From: Mycobacterium sp. 1274756.6
GTDB lineage: Bacteria; Actinomycetota; Actinomycetes; Mycobacteriales; Mycobacteriaceae
Assembly: GCF_001668625.1 (NCBI RefSeq)
Contig: NZ_LZLJ01000062.1
Coordinates: 1 to 64,000, forward strand
Reading direction: 5' to 3'
DNA length: 64,000 nucleotides
The notes under the pieces were generated by a model. That model was not told the DNA's origin. It made no database searches and worked only from the letters and a program-made list of their open reading frames with translations. The stretch's first letter is position 1. Each line of letters starts with the position of its first letter. This document shows, piece after piece, positions 22,850 through 31,510 of the stretch. Position numbers and translations under genes: made by a program.

Positions 22850-24001
22850 ATGGCGAAATGTGTGATGGTGCTCTATCCCGACCCGGTCGACGGCTACCCG
22901 CCGCGGTACGCCCGCGACACCATTCCGAGCATCGGCCGCTACCCCGACGGCTCGACCCTGCCCACCCCGTCGGGCATCGACTTCACCCCCGGCGAGCTGG
23001 TGGGCTGTGTCTCCGGCGCGTTGGGCTTGCGGAAGTTCTTCGCCGACAACGGCCACGAGCTGGTGGTGACCTCCGACAAGGACGGCCCCGACTCGGTGTT
23101 CGACCGGGAACTCCCCGACGCCGACATCGTGATCTCCCAGCCGTTCTGGCCGGCCTACCTGACCGCGGAACGAATCGCGCGAGCCCCCAAGCTCAAACTG
23201 GCCTTGACCGCCGGGATCGGTTCGGATCACGTCGATCTCGACGCCGCCCGGGCGCACGGCATCACCGTGGCGGAGGAGACCTACAGCAACTCCATCAGCG
23301 TCGCCGAGCACACCGTGCTGCAGACGCTGGCGCTGGTGCGCAACTTCGTGCCGTCGCACCGGTTCGCCGTCGACGGCGGCTGGAACATCGCCGACTGTGT
23401 CGCCCGCGCCTACGACGTGGAGGGCATGGACTTCGGGGTGATCGCCGCGGGCCGGATCGGCCGGGCGGTGCTCGAGCGGATGAAACCGTTCGGGGTCCGG
23501 TTGCACTACACCGACATTCACCGGCTGCCCGAGCCGGTGGAGCGGGAACTGGGCGTGACGTTCCACCCCGATGTGGCGTCGCTGGCGCGGGCGGTCGACA
23601 TCGTCTCGATCCACTCGCCGCTGTACGCCGACACCCGCGGCATGTTCGACGAGCAGCTGATCGGCTCGATGCGCCGCGGCTCGTACCTGGTCAATACCGC
23701 CCGTGCCGAGGAGACCGTGCCCGAGGCGGTGGTGGCGGCGCTGGAGAGCGGCCACCTCGCCGGATACGCCGGGGACGTGTGGCATCCGCAACCGCCGGCC
23801 GCCGACCATCCGTGGCGGACCATGCCCAATCACGCCATGACGCCGCACGTGTCGGGCAGCACGCTGTCGGCGCAGGCCCGTTACGCCGCGGGCACCCGCG
23901 AGATCCTCGAGGACTGGCTGGCCGGCCGGCCCATCCGCCCCGAGTACCTCATCGTGGCGGGCGGTGAGCTGGCCGGCACCGGCGCGCACTCCTACCGGTG
24001 A
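22850..24001 (+). CDS. fdh: NAD-dependent formate dehydrogenase
   Basis: A 383-residue D-2-hydroxyacid dehydrogenase-fold enzyme closely resembling metal-free bacterial formate dehydrogenases. It oxidises formate to CO2 and makes NADH. Seen are the substrate-side NSISVAEH, GGWNIADC, the NAD motif AAGRIG, the catalytic Arg in LVNTARAEE, the catalytic His in MTPHVSGSTLSAQARYA, and the family C-terminus GELAGTGAHSYR. The usual Gly after the catalytic Arg is Ala here. The protein stops soon after GTGAHSY, shorter than the Pseudomonas enzyme. It probably supplies NADH during growth on sterols or C1 compounds (inference). Confidence 0.93.
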   Translation: MAKCVMVLYPDPVDGYPPRYARDTIPSIGRYPDGSTLPTPSGIDFTPGELVGCVSGALGLRKFFADNGHELVVTSDKDGPDSVFDRELPDADIVISQPFWPAYLTAERIARAPKLKLALTAGIGSDHVDLDAARAHGITVAEETYSNSISVAEHTVLQTLALVRNFVPSHRFAVDGGWNIADCVARAYDVEGMDFGVIAAGRIGRAVLERMKPFGVRLHYTDIHRLPEPVERELGVTFHPDVASLARAVDIVSIHSPLYADTRGMFDEQLIGSMRRGSYLVNTARAEETVPEAVVAALESGHLAGYAGDVWHPQPPAADHPWRTMPNHAMTPHVSGSTLSAQARYAAGTREILEDWLAGRPIRPEYLIVAGGELAGTGAHSYR

Positions 24002-24014
24002 GCGCGCCGCGGGC

Positions 24015-25187
24015 TCAGAGCCGTTCGATGATGGTGACGTTGGCGGTGCCGCCGCCCTCACACATCGTCTGCAGCCCGTAGCGCCCGCCGGTGCGTTCCA
24101 GCTCGTTGAGCATGGTGGTGAACAGCTTCGCCCCGGTCGCCCCCAGCGGGTGGCCGAGCGCGATCGCGCCGCCGTTGGGGTTGACCTTGGCCGGGTCGAT
24201 CGGGAACTCCTTGAGCCAGGCCAGCACCACCGGCGCGAACGCTTCGTTGATCTCCACGACGTCGATGTCGTCGATGCTCAAACCGGCTTTGTCCAGCGCG
24301 TAGCGGGTCGCCGGGATGGGCCCGGTCAGCATCAGCACCGGGTCGTCGCCGCGGGCGCTGATGTGGTGGATGCGGGCCCGCGGTTTCAGGTTGTGGTCGG
24401 CCACGGCCTGCTCGGAGGCCAGCAGCACCGCCGACGCGCCGTCGGAGATCTGGCTGGCCAGCGCCGCGGTCAGCCGGCCGCCCTCGACCAGGGTCTTCAG
24501 CCCGGCCATCTTCTCCAGGGTGGACTCGCGCGGCCCCTCGTCGGTGCGGAACTCGGTGCCGTCGACGTCGACCGGGATGATCTCATTGTCGAAGCGGCCC
24601 TCGCGGATCGCGGTGAACGCCCGCTCGTGGCTCTGCAGGGCGAAACGCTCCATCTCCTCGCGGGAGAGGTCCCAGCGCTCGGCGATCAGCTCGGCGCCGC
24701 GGAACTGCGAGATCTCCTGGTCGCCGTAGCGTTTCAGCCACTGCTTGGATTCACCGGTCGGGGAGGTGAAGCCGAACTGCTCCCCGACGATCATCGCCGA
24801 GGAGATCGGGATCCAGCTCATGTTCTGCATGCCGCCGGCCAGGATCAGGTCCGCGGTGCGGCTCATGATGGCCTGGGCGCCGAACGAGATCGCCTGCTGG
24901 CTGGACCCGCACTGCCGGTCGACGGTGACGCCGGGAACGCCCTCGGGGTAGCCGGCGGCCAGCCAGGCCAGCCGGCCGATGTTGCCGGCCTGGCCGCCGA
25001 CCGCGTCGACGCAGCCGGCGATGACGTCGTCGACCGCGGCCGGGTCGACACCGACCCGGTCGAGCAGCCCGCGAAACGCCGTGGCGCCCAGGTCGATCGG
25101 GTGCACACCGGCCAGCGAGCCGTTGCGCTTGCCGACCGCGGTGCGCGCCGCGTCGATCACATAGGCCTCAGAAACGGTGGTGGACAT
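24015..25187 (-). CDS. fadA6: Thiolase FadA6
   Basis: A 390-residue type II thiolase. It shows the nucleophile Cys93 (VTVDRQCGSSQQA), His346 (GGAIALGHPLGATGA) and Cys376 (TMCEGGGTAN). In M. tuberculosis FadA6 (Rv3556c) cleaves the MOODA-CoA-derived product of IpdAB during degradation of the last rings. It lies 2 nt after the kstR2 stop in the minus-strand operon fadE30-ipdF-kstR2-fadA6 and is therefore under the KstR2 box at 27751. It is convergent with formate dehydrogenase, with only 13 bases between them and no clear terminator. Confidence 0.95.
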   Translation of the reverse strand: MSTTVSEAYVIDAARTAVGKRNGSLAGVHPIDLGATAFRGLLDRVGVDPAAVDDVIAGCVDAVGGQAGNIGRLAWLAAGYPEGVPGVTVDRQCGSSQQAISFGAQAIMSRTADLILAGGMQNMSWIPISSAMIVGEQFGFTSPTGESKQWLKRYGDQEISQFRGAELIAERWDLSREEMERFALQSHERAFTAIREGRFDNEIIPVDVDGTEFRTDEGPRESTLEKMAGLKTLVEGGRLTAALASQISDGASAVLLASEQAVADHNLKPRARIHHISARGDDPVLMLTGPIPATRYALDKAGLSIDDIDVVEINEAFAPVVLAWLKEFPIDPAKVNPNGGAIALGHPLGATGAKLFTTMLNELERTGGRYGLQTMCEGGGTANVTIIERL

Positions 25188-25189
25188 GC

Positions 25190-25780
25190 TCAGACTCCTT
25201 CTCCTGCGGTGATTCCGCCCAGCACGATGGCGAGGTATTGCCGACCCACCTGTTCGGCGGTGAACGGTCCGCCGGGTTGATACCAGCGCACCGACCCCCA
25301 GGTGGTGTCACGGATGAAACGGTAAACCAGGTCGACGTCGAGGTCCGGGCGGAAGTAGGCCTCCCGGATGCCCTGCTGCAGCACGTCGACCCACATCTTG
25401 CGCTGCTCTTTGTTGCGCTCGTCGAGGTAGGCGAAGCGCGGCTGGCTGGAGAGCCGCTTGGCTTCGTCCTGGTAGATAACCACCTGGGCGTGGCGGTGCT
25501 CGATCGCCTCGAACGAGGTCATGAACAGCCCGCGCAGCCGCTCCAGCGGGTTGGCCTCGGCGGCGACGATCTGCTGATAGCGGTCGAACAGCCAGTCCAG
25601 GAAGTCGCGCAGCACCTCGTCGACCATCTGCTCCTTGGAGGAGAAATGGTGATACAGGCTGCCGGAGAGGATGCCGGCGCCGTCGGCGATGTCGCGCACG
25701 GTGGTGGCGCGCAGCCCCCGCTCGGCGAACATGGCGGCGGCCAGGTGCAGCAGTTCGTCACGGCGGGTCATCGGGATCAC
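25190..25780 (-). CDS. kstR2: TetR-family regulator KstR2
   Basis: A 196-residue repressor of the HIP-catabolic regulon, released by HIP-CoA. The DNA-binding domain shows TTVRDIADGAGILSGSLYHH, nearly the M. tuberculosis sequence. The C-terminal domain retains YRFIRDTTWGSVRWYQPGG and QYLAIVLGGIT. The GTG at 25780 was chosen because it overlaps the ipdF stop (GTGA); an ATG at 25771 is 9 nt inside. It is in the same operon as its targets, giving autoregulation through the 27751 operator. Confidence 0.95.
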   Translation of the reverse strand: MIPMTRRDELLHLAAAMFAERGLRATTVRDIADGAGILSGSLYHHFSSKEQMVDEVLRDFLDWLFDRYQQIVAAEANPLERLRGLFMTSFEAIEHRHAQVVIYQDEAKRLSSQPRFAYLDERNKEQRKMWVDVLQQGIREAYFRPDLDVDLVYRFIRDTTWGSVRWYQPGGPFTAEQVGRQYLAIVLGGITAGEGV

Positions 25781-26577
25781 GGATGCTGCGACGATACCGA
25801 GATCACTTCGCCGGTAAGGTAACTCGCGTAGTCGCTGGCCAGGAAGGCGATGGTGGCGGCCACCTCCCACGGTTCGGCGGCCCGGCCGAACGCCTCCCCG
25901 CCGGCGAGCCGGTCGAGCAGGTCGGCCGAACTGGTCTTCTCCAGGAACTTGTGCCGGGCGATCGACGGGGAGACCGCGTTGATCCGCACCCCCTGTTCGA
26001 CGGCTTCGATGGCGCTGCAGCGAGTCAGCGCCATCACTCCGGCCTTGGCGGCGGCGTAGTGCGACTGGGAGTGCTGCGCGCGCCAGCCCAGCACGCTGGC
26101 GTTGTTGACGATGGCCCCGCCGTGCCCGGCCTCCCGGAAGTAGCGCAGCGCCGCCCGGGTCGCCCGCATCACCGAGGTGAGGCTGACGTTGAGCACCCGG
26201 TCCCACTCCTCGTCGGTCATGTCGATGACCGGGGTCTGCCCGCCCAGCCCGGCGTTGTTGACCAGCACGTCCAGCCGGCCCATCCGGGCGGTGGTCGAGG
26301 CGATCAGCGCGTCGACCTGCGCGGTGGAGGTCACGTCGCAGACCACCGATTCCACCCGGCCCTGTCCGAGCGCGACCAGTTGGTCGCGGGTTTCGCCGAG
26401 GCGCCGCTCGTGGTGGTCGGAGATCATCACGTCGGCGCCCTCGGCGAGCGCCCGGCGGGCCACCGCCGAGCCGATCCCGGTGCCCGCGGCGGCGGTGACG
26501 ACCACCACCTTGCCGGTCAGCAGGCCGTGGCCGCCGATCTCCTCAGGCGCTGTCGTCAGGTCCGAAGACCGGGTCAT
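25777..26577 (-). CDS. ipdF: SDR-family hydroxyacyl-CoA dehydrogenase IpdF
   Basis: A 266-residue classical SDR with cofactor motif VTAAAGTGIGSA, NNAGLGG, the Ser region NNASVLGWRAQHSQSHYAAAK and a C-terminus typical of the IpdF/Rv3559c group (YASYLTGEVISVSSQHP). IpdF oxidises the 5-hydroxyl of the HIP-derived CoA ester. The ATG at 26577 overlaps the fadE30 stop, and its stop overlaps the GTG of kstR2. The gene order fadE30-ipdF-kstR2-fadA6 is as in M. tuberculosis, except that the PPE gene Rv3558 found there is missing. Confidence 0.94.
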   Translation of the reverse strand: MTRSSDLTTAPEEIGGHGLLTGKVVVVTAAAGTGIGSAVARRALAEGADVMISDHHERRLGETRDQLVALGQGRVESVVCDVTSTAQVDALIASTTARMGRLDVLVNNAGLGGQTPVIDMTDEEWDRVLNVSLTSVMRATRAALRYFREAGHGGAIVNNASVLGWRAQHSQSHYAAAKAGVMALTRCSAIEAVEQGVRINAVSPSIARHKFLEKTSSADLLDRLAGGEAFGRAAEPWEVAATIAFLASDYASYLTGEVISVSSQHP

Positions 26578-27734
26578 CCCTTTGCCTCCCGCGGTAGGCC
26601 GAGGACACGCTCGGCGATGATGTTGCGCTGGATCTCGTTCGAGCCGCCGTAGATGGTGTCGCTGCGGGTGAACAGGTACAGCCGCTGCCACTCGTCGAAG
26701 TCGGCGGCACCGTCGGCGCCGTCGAGCACCAGCCCGGGTTTGCCGATGACGTCCATCGCCAGGTCGCCCAGGTCGCGGTGCCAGTTGGCCCACAGCAGCT
26801 TCGACACGTTGTCTTGCCCCGGCTGCTCGACATCCATGGTGGCCAGCGCGTAGGAGCGCATCGCGCGCAGCCCGACCCAGGCCCGGGTGAGCCGCTCGGC
26901 GATCAGCGGGTCGTCGGCCGCGCCGGTGCGCTGCGCCAGCTCGGCCAGCGCGGCGAGTTCGCGGGCGTAGCGGATCTGCTGGCCCAGGGTGGAGACGCCG
27001 CGCTCGAAGGTCAGGGTGCCCATCGCCACCCGCCAGCCGTCGCCGGGCTCGCCGACCACCAGGTCGGCGTCGGTGACCGCGTCGTCGAAGAACACCTCGT
27101 TGAACTCCGAGGTGCCGGTGAGCTGGTTGATCGGGCGGATCTGGACACCGGGCTGGTCCAGCGGCACCAGCAGGTAGGACAGGCCGTGGTGGCGCTTGGA
27201 GCCCTTCTCGGTGCGGGCCACCACGAAACACCACTGCGACAGGTGGGCCAGCGAGGTCCACACCTTCTGTCCGTTGATCACCCAGCGTTCGCCGTGCAGC
27301 ACCGCGGTGGTGGCCACGTTGGCCAGGTCGCTGCCCGCGCCGGGCTCGGAGTAGCCCTGGCACCACAGTTCGGTGACGTCGCGGATGCCGGGCAGGAACC
27401 GCTGCTGCTGTTCGGGGGTGCCGAACGCGATCAGGGTCGGCCCGAGCAGTTCCTCACCCAGGTGGTTGACCTTGTCCGGGGCGTCGGCGCGGGCGTACTC
27501 CTCGTAGAACGCCACCCGGTGGGCCACCGACAGGCCGCGGCCGCCGTGCTCGACCGGCCAGCCCAGGCAGGTCAGGCCCGCCGCGGCCAGGTGGCGGTTC
27601 CATGCCAGCCGCTCCTCGAACGCCTCGTGTTCGCGGCCCGGCCCGCCCAGCCCTTTGAGCTCGGCGAATTCGCCGACGAGGTTGTCGGCCAGCCATGCGC
27701 GGACCTCGGCCCGGAACTCCTCGACCTCTTGCAC
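26574..27734 (-). CDS. fadE30: Acyl-CoA dehydrogenase FadE30
   Basis: A 386-residue acyl-CoA dehydrogenase with full N-terminal, middle and C-terminal domains. It shows the FAD/substrate signature YSEPGAGSDLANV, QKVWTSLAH and the C-terminal YGGSNEIQRNIIAERVLGLPR. In M. tuberculosis FadE30 acts early on the HIP-CoA side chain. The start is GTG at 27734, 17 bases from the KstR2 box. It is the first gene of the minus-strand operon and is divergent from fadD3. FadE30 seems to work alone, unlike the split FadE31/32/33 proteins. Confidence 0.94.
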   Translation of the reverse strand: MQEVEEFRAEVRAWLADNLVGEFAELKGLGGPGREHEAFEERLAWNRHLAAAGLTCLGWPVEHGGRGLSVAHRVAFYEEYARADAPDKVNHLGEELLGPTLIAFGTPEQQQRFLPGIRDVTELWCQGYSEPGAGSDLANVATTAVLHGERWVINGQKVWTSLAHLSQWCFVVARTEKGSKRHHGLSYLLVPLDQPGVQIRPINQLTGTSEFNEVFFDDAVTDADLVVGEPGDGWRVAMGTLTFERGVSTLGQQIRYARELAALAELAQRTGAADDPLIAERLTRAWVGLRAMRSYALATMDVEQPGQDNVSKLLWANWHRDLGDLAMDVIGKPGLVLDGADGAADFDEWQRLYLFTRSDTIYGGSNEIQRNIIAERVLGLPREAKG

Positions 27735-27750
27735 CCCTGTAGGCTAACCT

Positions 27751-27764
27751 ACCAAGCACTTGCT
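27751..27764. promoter_or_regulatory. KstR2 operator between fadE30 and fadD3
   Basis: ACCAAGCACTTGCT fits AnCAAGnnCTTGnT at all fixed positions. It serves the divergent fadE30 (start 27734) and fadD3 (start 27851) operons. A second small inverted repeat, GTAGG-N4-CCTAC (27739-27752), overlaps its left edge and lies over the likely fadE30 start site of transcription. Confidence 0.92.
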
Positions 27765-27850
27765 TTGTTACTCGACTTTGTCACCCGGCTTTGGCACCCG
27801 ACCGAGGTCGCGGCCGTACCCGCCCGGTCGAGCAGCCCAGAGGAGCGTCC

Positions 27851-29407
27851 ATGACGAGCGATCCGCGGACCACACCTGCGGTGTTGGACCGGATTGCCCG
27901 TGACCTGCCCGACCACCCGGCCCTGCTCGACGAGCAGCGGCAGTTCTCCTACGCCGAACTGCGCGAGCAGGTGCGCCGCACCGCCGCGGCGATGCTGGCC
28001 CGCGGGGTGGGCGCCGGCGACCGGGTGGCGATCTGGTCGCCGAACACCTGGCACTGGGTGGTGGCGTGCCTGGCCACCCACTACGCCGGGGCGGTGCTGG
28101 TGCCGCTGAACACCCGCTACACCGCCGCCGAGGCCGGCGACATCCTGGCCCGCACCCAGGCGCCGCTGCTGATCGCGATGGGCGAGTTCCTCGGCCACGA
28201 CCGGGCCGCCGAGCTGGACCGCGCCGCCCTGCCCGCGCTGCGCGAGGTGGTGCGGGTGCCCGTCGAGGCCGACGACGGCAGCTGGGACGAGTTCGTCGCC
28301 GCGGGCGCCGACGTGCCGCTGACCGAGGTCGACGCGCGGGCCGCGGCCCTGGGCCCCGACGACGTCGCCGACATCCTGTTCACCTCCGGCACCACCGGCC
28401 GCAGCAAAGGCGTGCGCTGCGCGCACCGGCAGTCGCTGGCCGGCTCGGCGGCCTGGGCGGCGTGCGGGCAACTCAGCGCCGACGACCGCTACCTGTGCAT
28501 CAACCCGTTCTTCCACAACTTCGGCTACAAGGCCGGCATCCTGGCCTGCCTGCAGACCGGCGCGACCCTGGTCCCGCAGCTCACCTTCGACCCGGCCGCC
28601 GCGATGGCCGCGGTGCAGGCGCACCGGATCACCGTGCTGCCCGGCCCGCCGACGATCTACCAGACCCTGCTCGATCAGCCCCGCCGCGACGAATTCGACC
28701 TGAGCTCACTGCGGTTCGCGGTGACCGGCGCGGCGACCGTGCCGGTGGTGCTCATCGAGCGGATGCAAGCCGAACTCGACATCGACATCGTGCTGACCGC
28801 CTACGGGCTCACCGAGGCCAGCGGGTTCGGCACCATGTGCCGCGCCGAGGACGACGCGGTCACGGTGGCCACCACCTGCGGGCGCCCGATCGCCGACTTC
28901 GAGCTGCGCATCGCCGGCTCCGACGGCGCCGAAGCCGCGCCCGGCGAGGCCGGTGAGGTGCTGCTACGCGGCCCCAACGTGATGCTGGGCTACCTCGACG
29001 ACCCGAACGCGACCGCCGACGCGATCGACGCCGACGGCTGGCTGCACACCGGCGACGTCGGCACCCTTGACGCGGCGGGCAACCTGCGGATCACCGACCG
29101 GCTCAAGGACATGTACATCTGCGGCGGCTTCAACGTCTACCCCGCCGAGATCGAGCAGGTGCTCAGCCGGCTGGCCGGGGTGGCCGACGTCGCGGTGATC
29201 GGCGTGCCCGACGAGCGGCTGGGCGAGGTCGGCAAGGCGTTCGTGGTCGCCCGCCCCGACGCCGATCTCGACGAGGCGCAGGTGATCGGCTACGCCCGAG
29301 AGCATCTCGCGAACTTCAAAACGCCACGATCGGTGGCCTTTGTGGACGCCCTGCCGCGCAACCCGGGCGGCAAGGTGGTCAAACATGAGTTGAGAGAGTG
29401 GGCCTGA
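27851..29407 (+). CDS. fadD3: HIP-CoA synthetase FadD3
   Basis: A 518-residue ANL-superfamily acyl-CoA ligase. It shows the P-loop TSGTTGRSKGVR, the TAYGLTEASG motif, the hinge region DRLKDMYICGGFNVYP and the catalytic Lys in NPGGKVVKHEL. FadD3 loads CoA on HIP, the entry step for catabolism of rings C/D, and makes the KstR2 ligand. The ATG at 27851 has an AGGAGCG ribosome site. Its TGA overlaps the fadE31 ATG by one base. It opens the plus-strand operon that runs to aspB. Confidence 0.95.
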   Translation: MTSDPRTTPAVLDRIARDLPDHPALLDEQRQFSYAELREQVRRTAAAMLARGVGAGDRVAIWSPNTWHWVVACLATHYAGAVLVPLNTRYTAAEAGDILARTQAPLLIAMGEFLGHDRAAELDRAALPALREVVRVPVEADDGSWDEFVAAGADVPLTEVDARAAALGPDDVADILFTSGTTGRSKGVRCAHRQSLAGSAAWAACGQLSADDRYLCINPFFHNFGYKAGILACLQTGATLVPQLTFDPAAAMAAVQAHRITVLPGPPTIYQTLLDQPRRDEFDLSSLRFAVTGAATVPVVLIERMQAELDIDIVLTAYGLTEASGFGTMCRAEDDAVTVATTCGRPIADFELRIAGSDGAEAAPGEAGEVLLRGPNVMLGYLDDPNATADAIDADGWLHTGDVGTLDAAGNLRITDRLKDMYICGGFNVYPAEIEQVLSRLAGVADVAVIGVPDERLGEVGKAFVVARPDADLDEAQVIGYAREHLANFKTPRSVAFVDALPRNPGGKVVKHELREWA

Positions 29408-30537
29408 TGGACCTGACATTCGATGAGGAGACGCTGGCGTTCCGCGCCGAGGTGCGCGAATTCCTGGCCGCCAACACCGCGTCGTTCCCGACGAAGTCCT
29501 ACGACACCGCCGAGGGATTCGAGCAGCACCGCCGGTGGGACAGGATCCTGTTCGACGCCGGGCTGTCGGTGATCGCCTGGCCGAAGCGCTACGGCGGACG
29601 CGACGCCACCCTGCTGCAGTGGGTGGCGTTCGAGGAGGAGTACTTCGCCGCCGGCGCCCCGGCCCGGGCCAGCGCCAACGGCACCTCGATGCTCGCCCCC
29701 ACCCTGTTCGCGCACGGCACCGAAGAGCAGCTCGAACGCATCCTGCCCAAGATGGCCAGCGGCGAGGAGATCTGGGCGCAGGCCTGGAGCGAGCCGGAGT
29801 CCGGCAGCGACCTGGCGTCGCTGCGCTCGACGGCGACCAAGGTCGACGGCGGCTGGAAACTCAACGGCCAGAAGATCTGGAGCTCCCGGGCGCCGTTCGG
29901 GGAGAAGGCCTTCGGGTTGTTCCGCTCCGACCCGGCCGAGCAGCGCCACCGCGGCCTGACCTACTTCATGTTCGACCTCAAGACCGACGGCATCACCGTG
30001 CGGCCGATCTCCCAGCTGGGCGGGGACACCGGGTTCGGGGAGATCTTCCTCGACGACGTGTTCGTCGCCGACAACGACGTGATCGGCACGCCGGGCGAGG
30101 GCTGGCGGGCGGCGATGAGCACCTCCAGCAACGAGCGCGGCATGTCGCTACGCAGCCCGGCCCGCTTCCTGGTCGGTGCGGAGAAACTCGCCGCGCTGTG
30201 GAAAGCTAACCCGGACGCCGCCTTCGGCGACCGGGTGGCCGACGCCTGGATCAAGGCGCAGGCCTACCGGCTGCACACCTTCGGCACCGTCACCCGGCTG
30301 GCCGCCGGCGGCGAGTTGGGCGCGGAGTCCTCGGTGACCAAAGTGTTCTGGTCGGACCTGGATGTGGCGCTGCACCAGACCGCGCTGGATTTGCGCGGCG
30401 CCGACGGCGAACTCGCCGATTCCTGGATGCACGGCTACCTGTTCGCCCTGGGCGGGCCGATCTACGCCGGCACCAACGAGATCCAACGCAACATCATCGC
30501 CGAGCGCCTGCTGGGCCTGCCCCGGGAGAAGAAGTGA
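29407..30537 (+). CDS. fadE31: Acyl-CoA dehydrogenase FadE31
   Basis: A 376-residue acyl-CoA dehydrogenase with the signature WSEPESGSDLASL, QKIWSSRAPFGEK and the C-terminal IYAGTNEIQRNIIAERLLGLPR. In M. tuberculosis, FadE31 forms heterotetramers with FadE32 or FadE33, so the active enzyme here is probably an alpha2-beta2 complex with the neighbours. The ATG at 29407 overlaps the fadD3 stop (TGATG), and its stop overlaps the GTG of fadE32. It should be induced through KstR2. Confidence 0.94.
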   Translation: MDLTFDEETLAFRAEVREFLAANTASFPTKSYDTAEGFEQHRRWDRILFDAGLSVIAWPKRYGGRDATLLQWVAFEEEYFAAGAPARASANGTSMLAPTLFAHGTEEQLERILPKMASGEEIWAQAWSEPESGSDLASLRSTATKVDGGWKLNGQKIWSSRAPFGEKAFGLFRSDPAEQRHRGLTYFMFDLKTDGITVRPISQLGGDTGFGEIFLDDVFVADNDVIGTPGEGWRAAMSTSSNERGMSLRSPARFLVGAEKLAALWKANPDAAFGDRVADAWIKAQAYRLHTFGTVTRLAAGGELGAESSVTKVFWSDLDVALHQTALDLRGADGELADSWMHGYLFALGGPIYAGTNEIQRNIIAERLLGLPREKK

Positions 30538-31499
30538 AATTCGATCTTGACGCGCATCAGCGCGACTTCGCCGCCAGCATCGACGCCGCCCTCGGCGCCG
30601 CCGACGTCCCCACCGCGGTCCGCGCCTGGGGCGAGGGCGACACCGCACCCGGCCGCGCGGTGTGGGCGCGGCTCGCGGAGCTGGGCGTGACCGCCCTGAT
30701 GATCCCCGAGGAGCACGACGGGATGGACGCCCACCCCGTCGACCTGGTGGTGGCGATGGAACGGCTGGGCCGCTGGTGTGTGCCCGGCCCGGTGGTGGAA
30801 TCCGTTGCGGTCGCCCCGATCCTGCTGGCCGGCTCCCCCGACGCCGCGACCCAGCTGGCCGGGCTGGCCGGCGGCGAGCTGATCGTCACCGCGGCGCTGC
30901 CGCCCGCGGCGCCGCGCGCCGTGGACGCCGACACCGCCGGGCTGGTGCTGCACGCCGCCGACGGGCAGGTGAGCGTGGCCGACGTCGGCGACCGGCACGA
31001 TTCGGTCGACCCCGGCCGGCGACTGTTCGACACCACCGCAGGCACCCCCGCCTGGGACGCCGACGTGGCCCGCGCCTACGAGTTCGGTGCGCTGGCCACC
31101 GCCGCCCACCTCGTCGGCGCCGGGCAGGCGATGCTCGACGCCTCGGTCGACTACGCCAAGCAGCGCACCCAGTTCGGCCGGGTGATCGGCTCCTACCAGG
31201 CGATCAAACACAAGCTGGCCGACATCCACATCGCGTTGGAGCTGGCCCGGCCGCTGCTCTACGGCGCGGCGCTTTCGCTGGCGGAGGACTCCGCCGACAC
31301 CGCCCGCGACGTCAGCGCCGCCAAGGCCGCCGCCTCCGACGCCGCGCTGCTGGCCGCCCAGTCCGCGCTGCAGACCCACGGCGCGATCGGGTTCACCGCC
31401 GAACACGACCTGTCGCTGTGGCTGCTGCGGGTGCAGGCGCTGCGCTCGGCCTGGGGCGACCCGACCAGCCACCGCCGCCGCGTCCTGGAAGCGCTGTAG
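30534..31499 (+). CDS. fadE32: Acyl-CoA dehydrogenase subunit FadE32
   Basis: A 321-residue acyl-CoA dehydrogenase-like subunit of the shorter type that works in heteromers. It shows MIPEEHDGMDAHPVDLVVAME, the conserved RTQFGRVIGSYQAIKHKLAD and QTHGAIGFTAEHDLSLWL. The N-terminal domain is compact, and the SEPGAGSD signature typical of full-length members is absent, as expected for this subunit class. The start is GTG at 30534, overlapping the fadE31 stop. It is co-produced with FadE31 and FadE33. Confidence 0.93.
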   Translation: MKFDLDAHQRDFAASIDAALGAADVPTAVRAWGEGDTAPGRAVWARLAELGVTALMIPEEHDGMDAHPVDLVVAMERLGRWCVPGPVVESVAVAPILLAGSPDAATQLAGLAGGELIVTAALPPAAPRAVDADTAGLVLHAADGQVSVADVGDRHDSVDPGRRLFDTTAGTPAWDADVARAYEFGALATAAHLVGAGQAMLDASVDYAKQRTQFGRVIGSYQAIKHKLADIHIALELARPLLYGAALSLAEDSADTARDVSAAKAAASDAALLAAQSALQTHGAIGFTAEHDLSLWLLRVQALRSAWGDPTSHRRRVLEAL

Positions 31500-31510
31500 A
31501 GGAGCCGCAG

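Noticed and set aside
22070..24001. A 643-codon plus-strand frame joining a LysR shadow to formate dehydrogenase
   Set aside because: The first 260 codons are an out-of-phase reading of the LysR gene; formate dehydrogenase starts at the ATG at 22850 with its conserved N-terminus.
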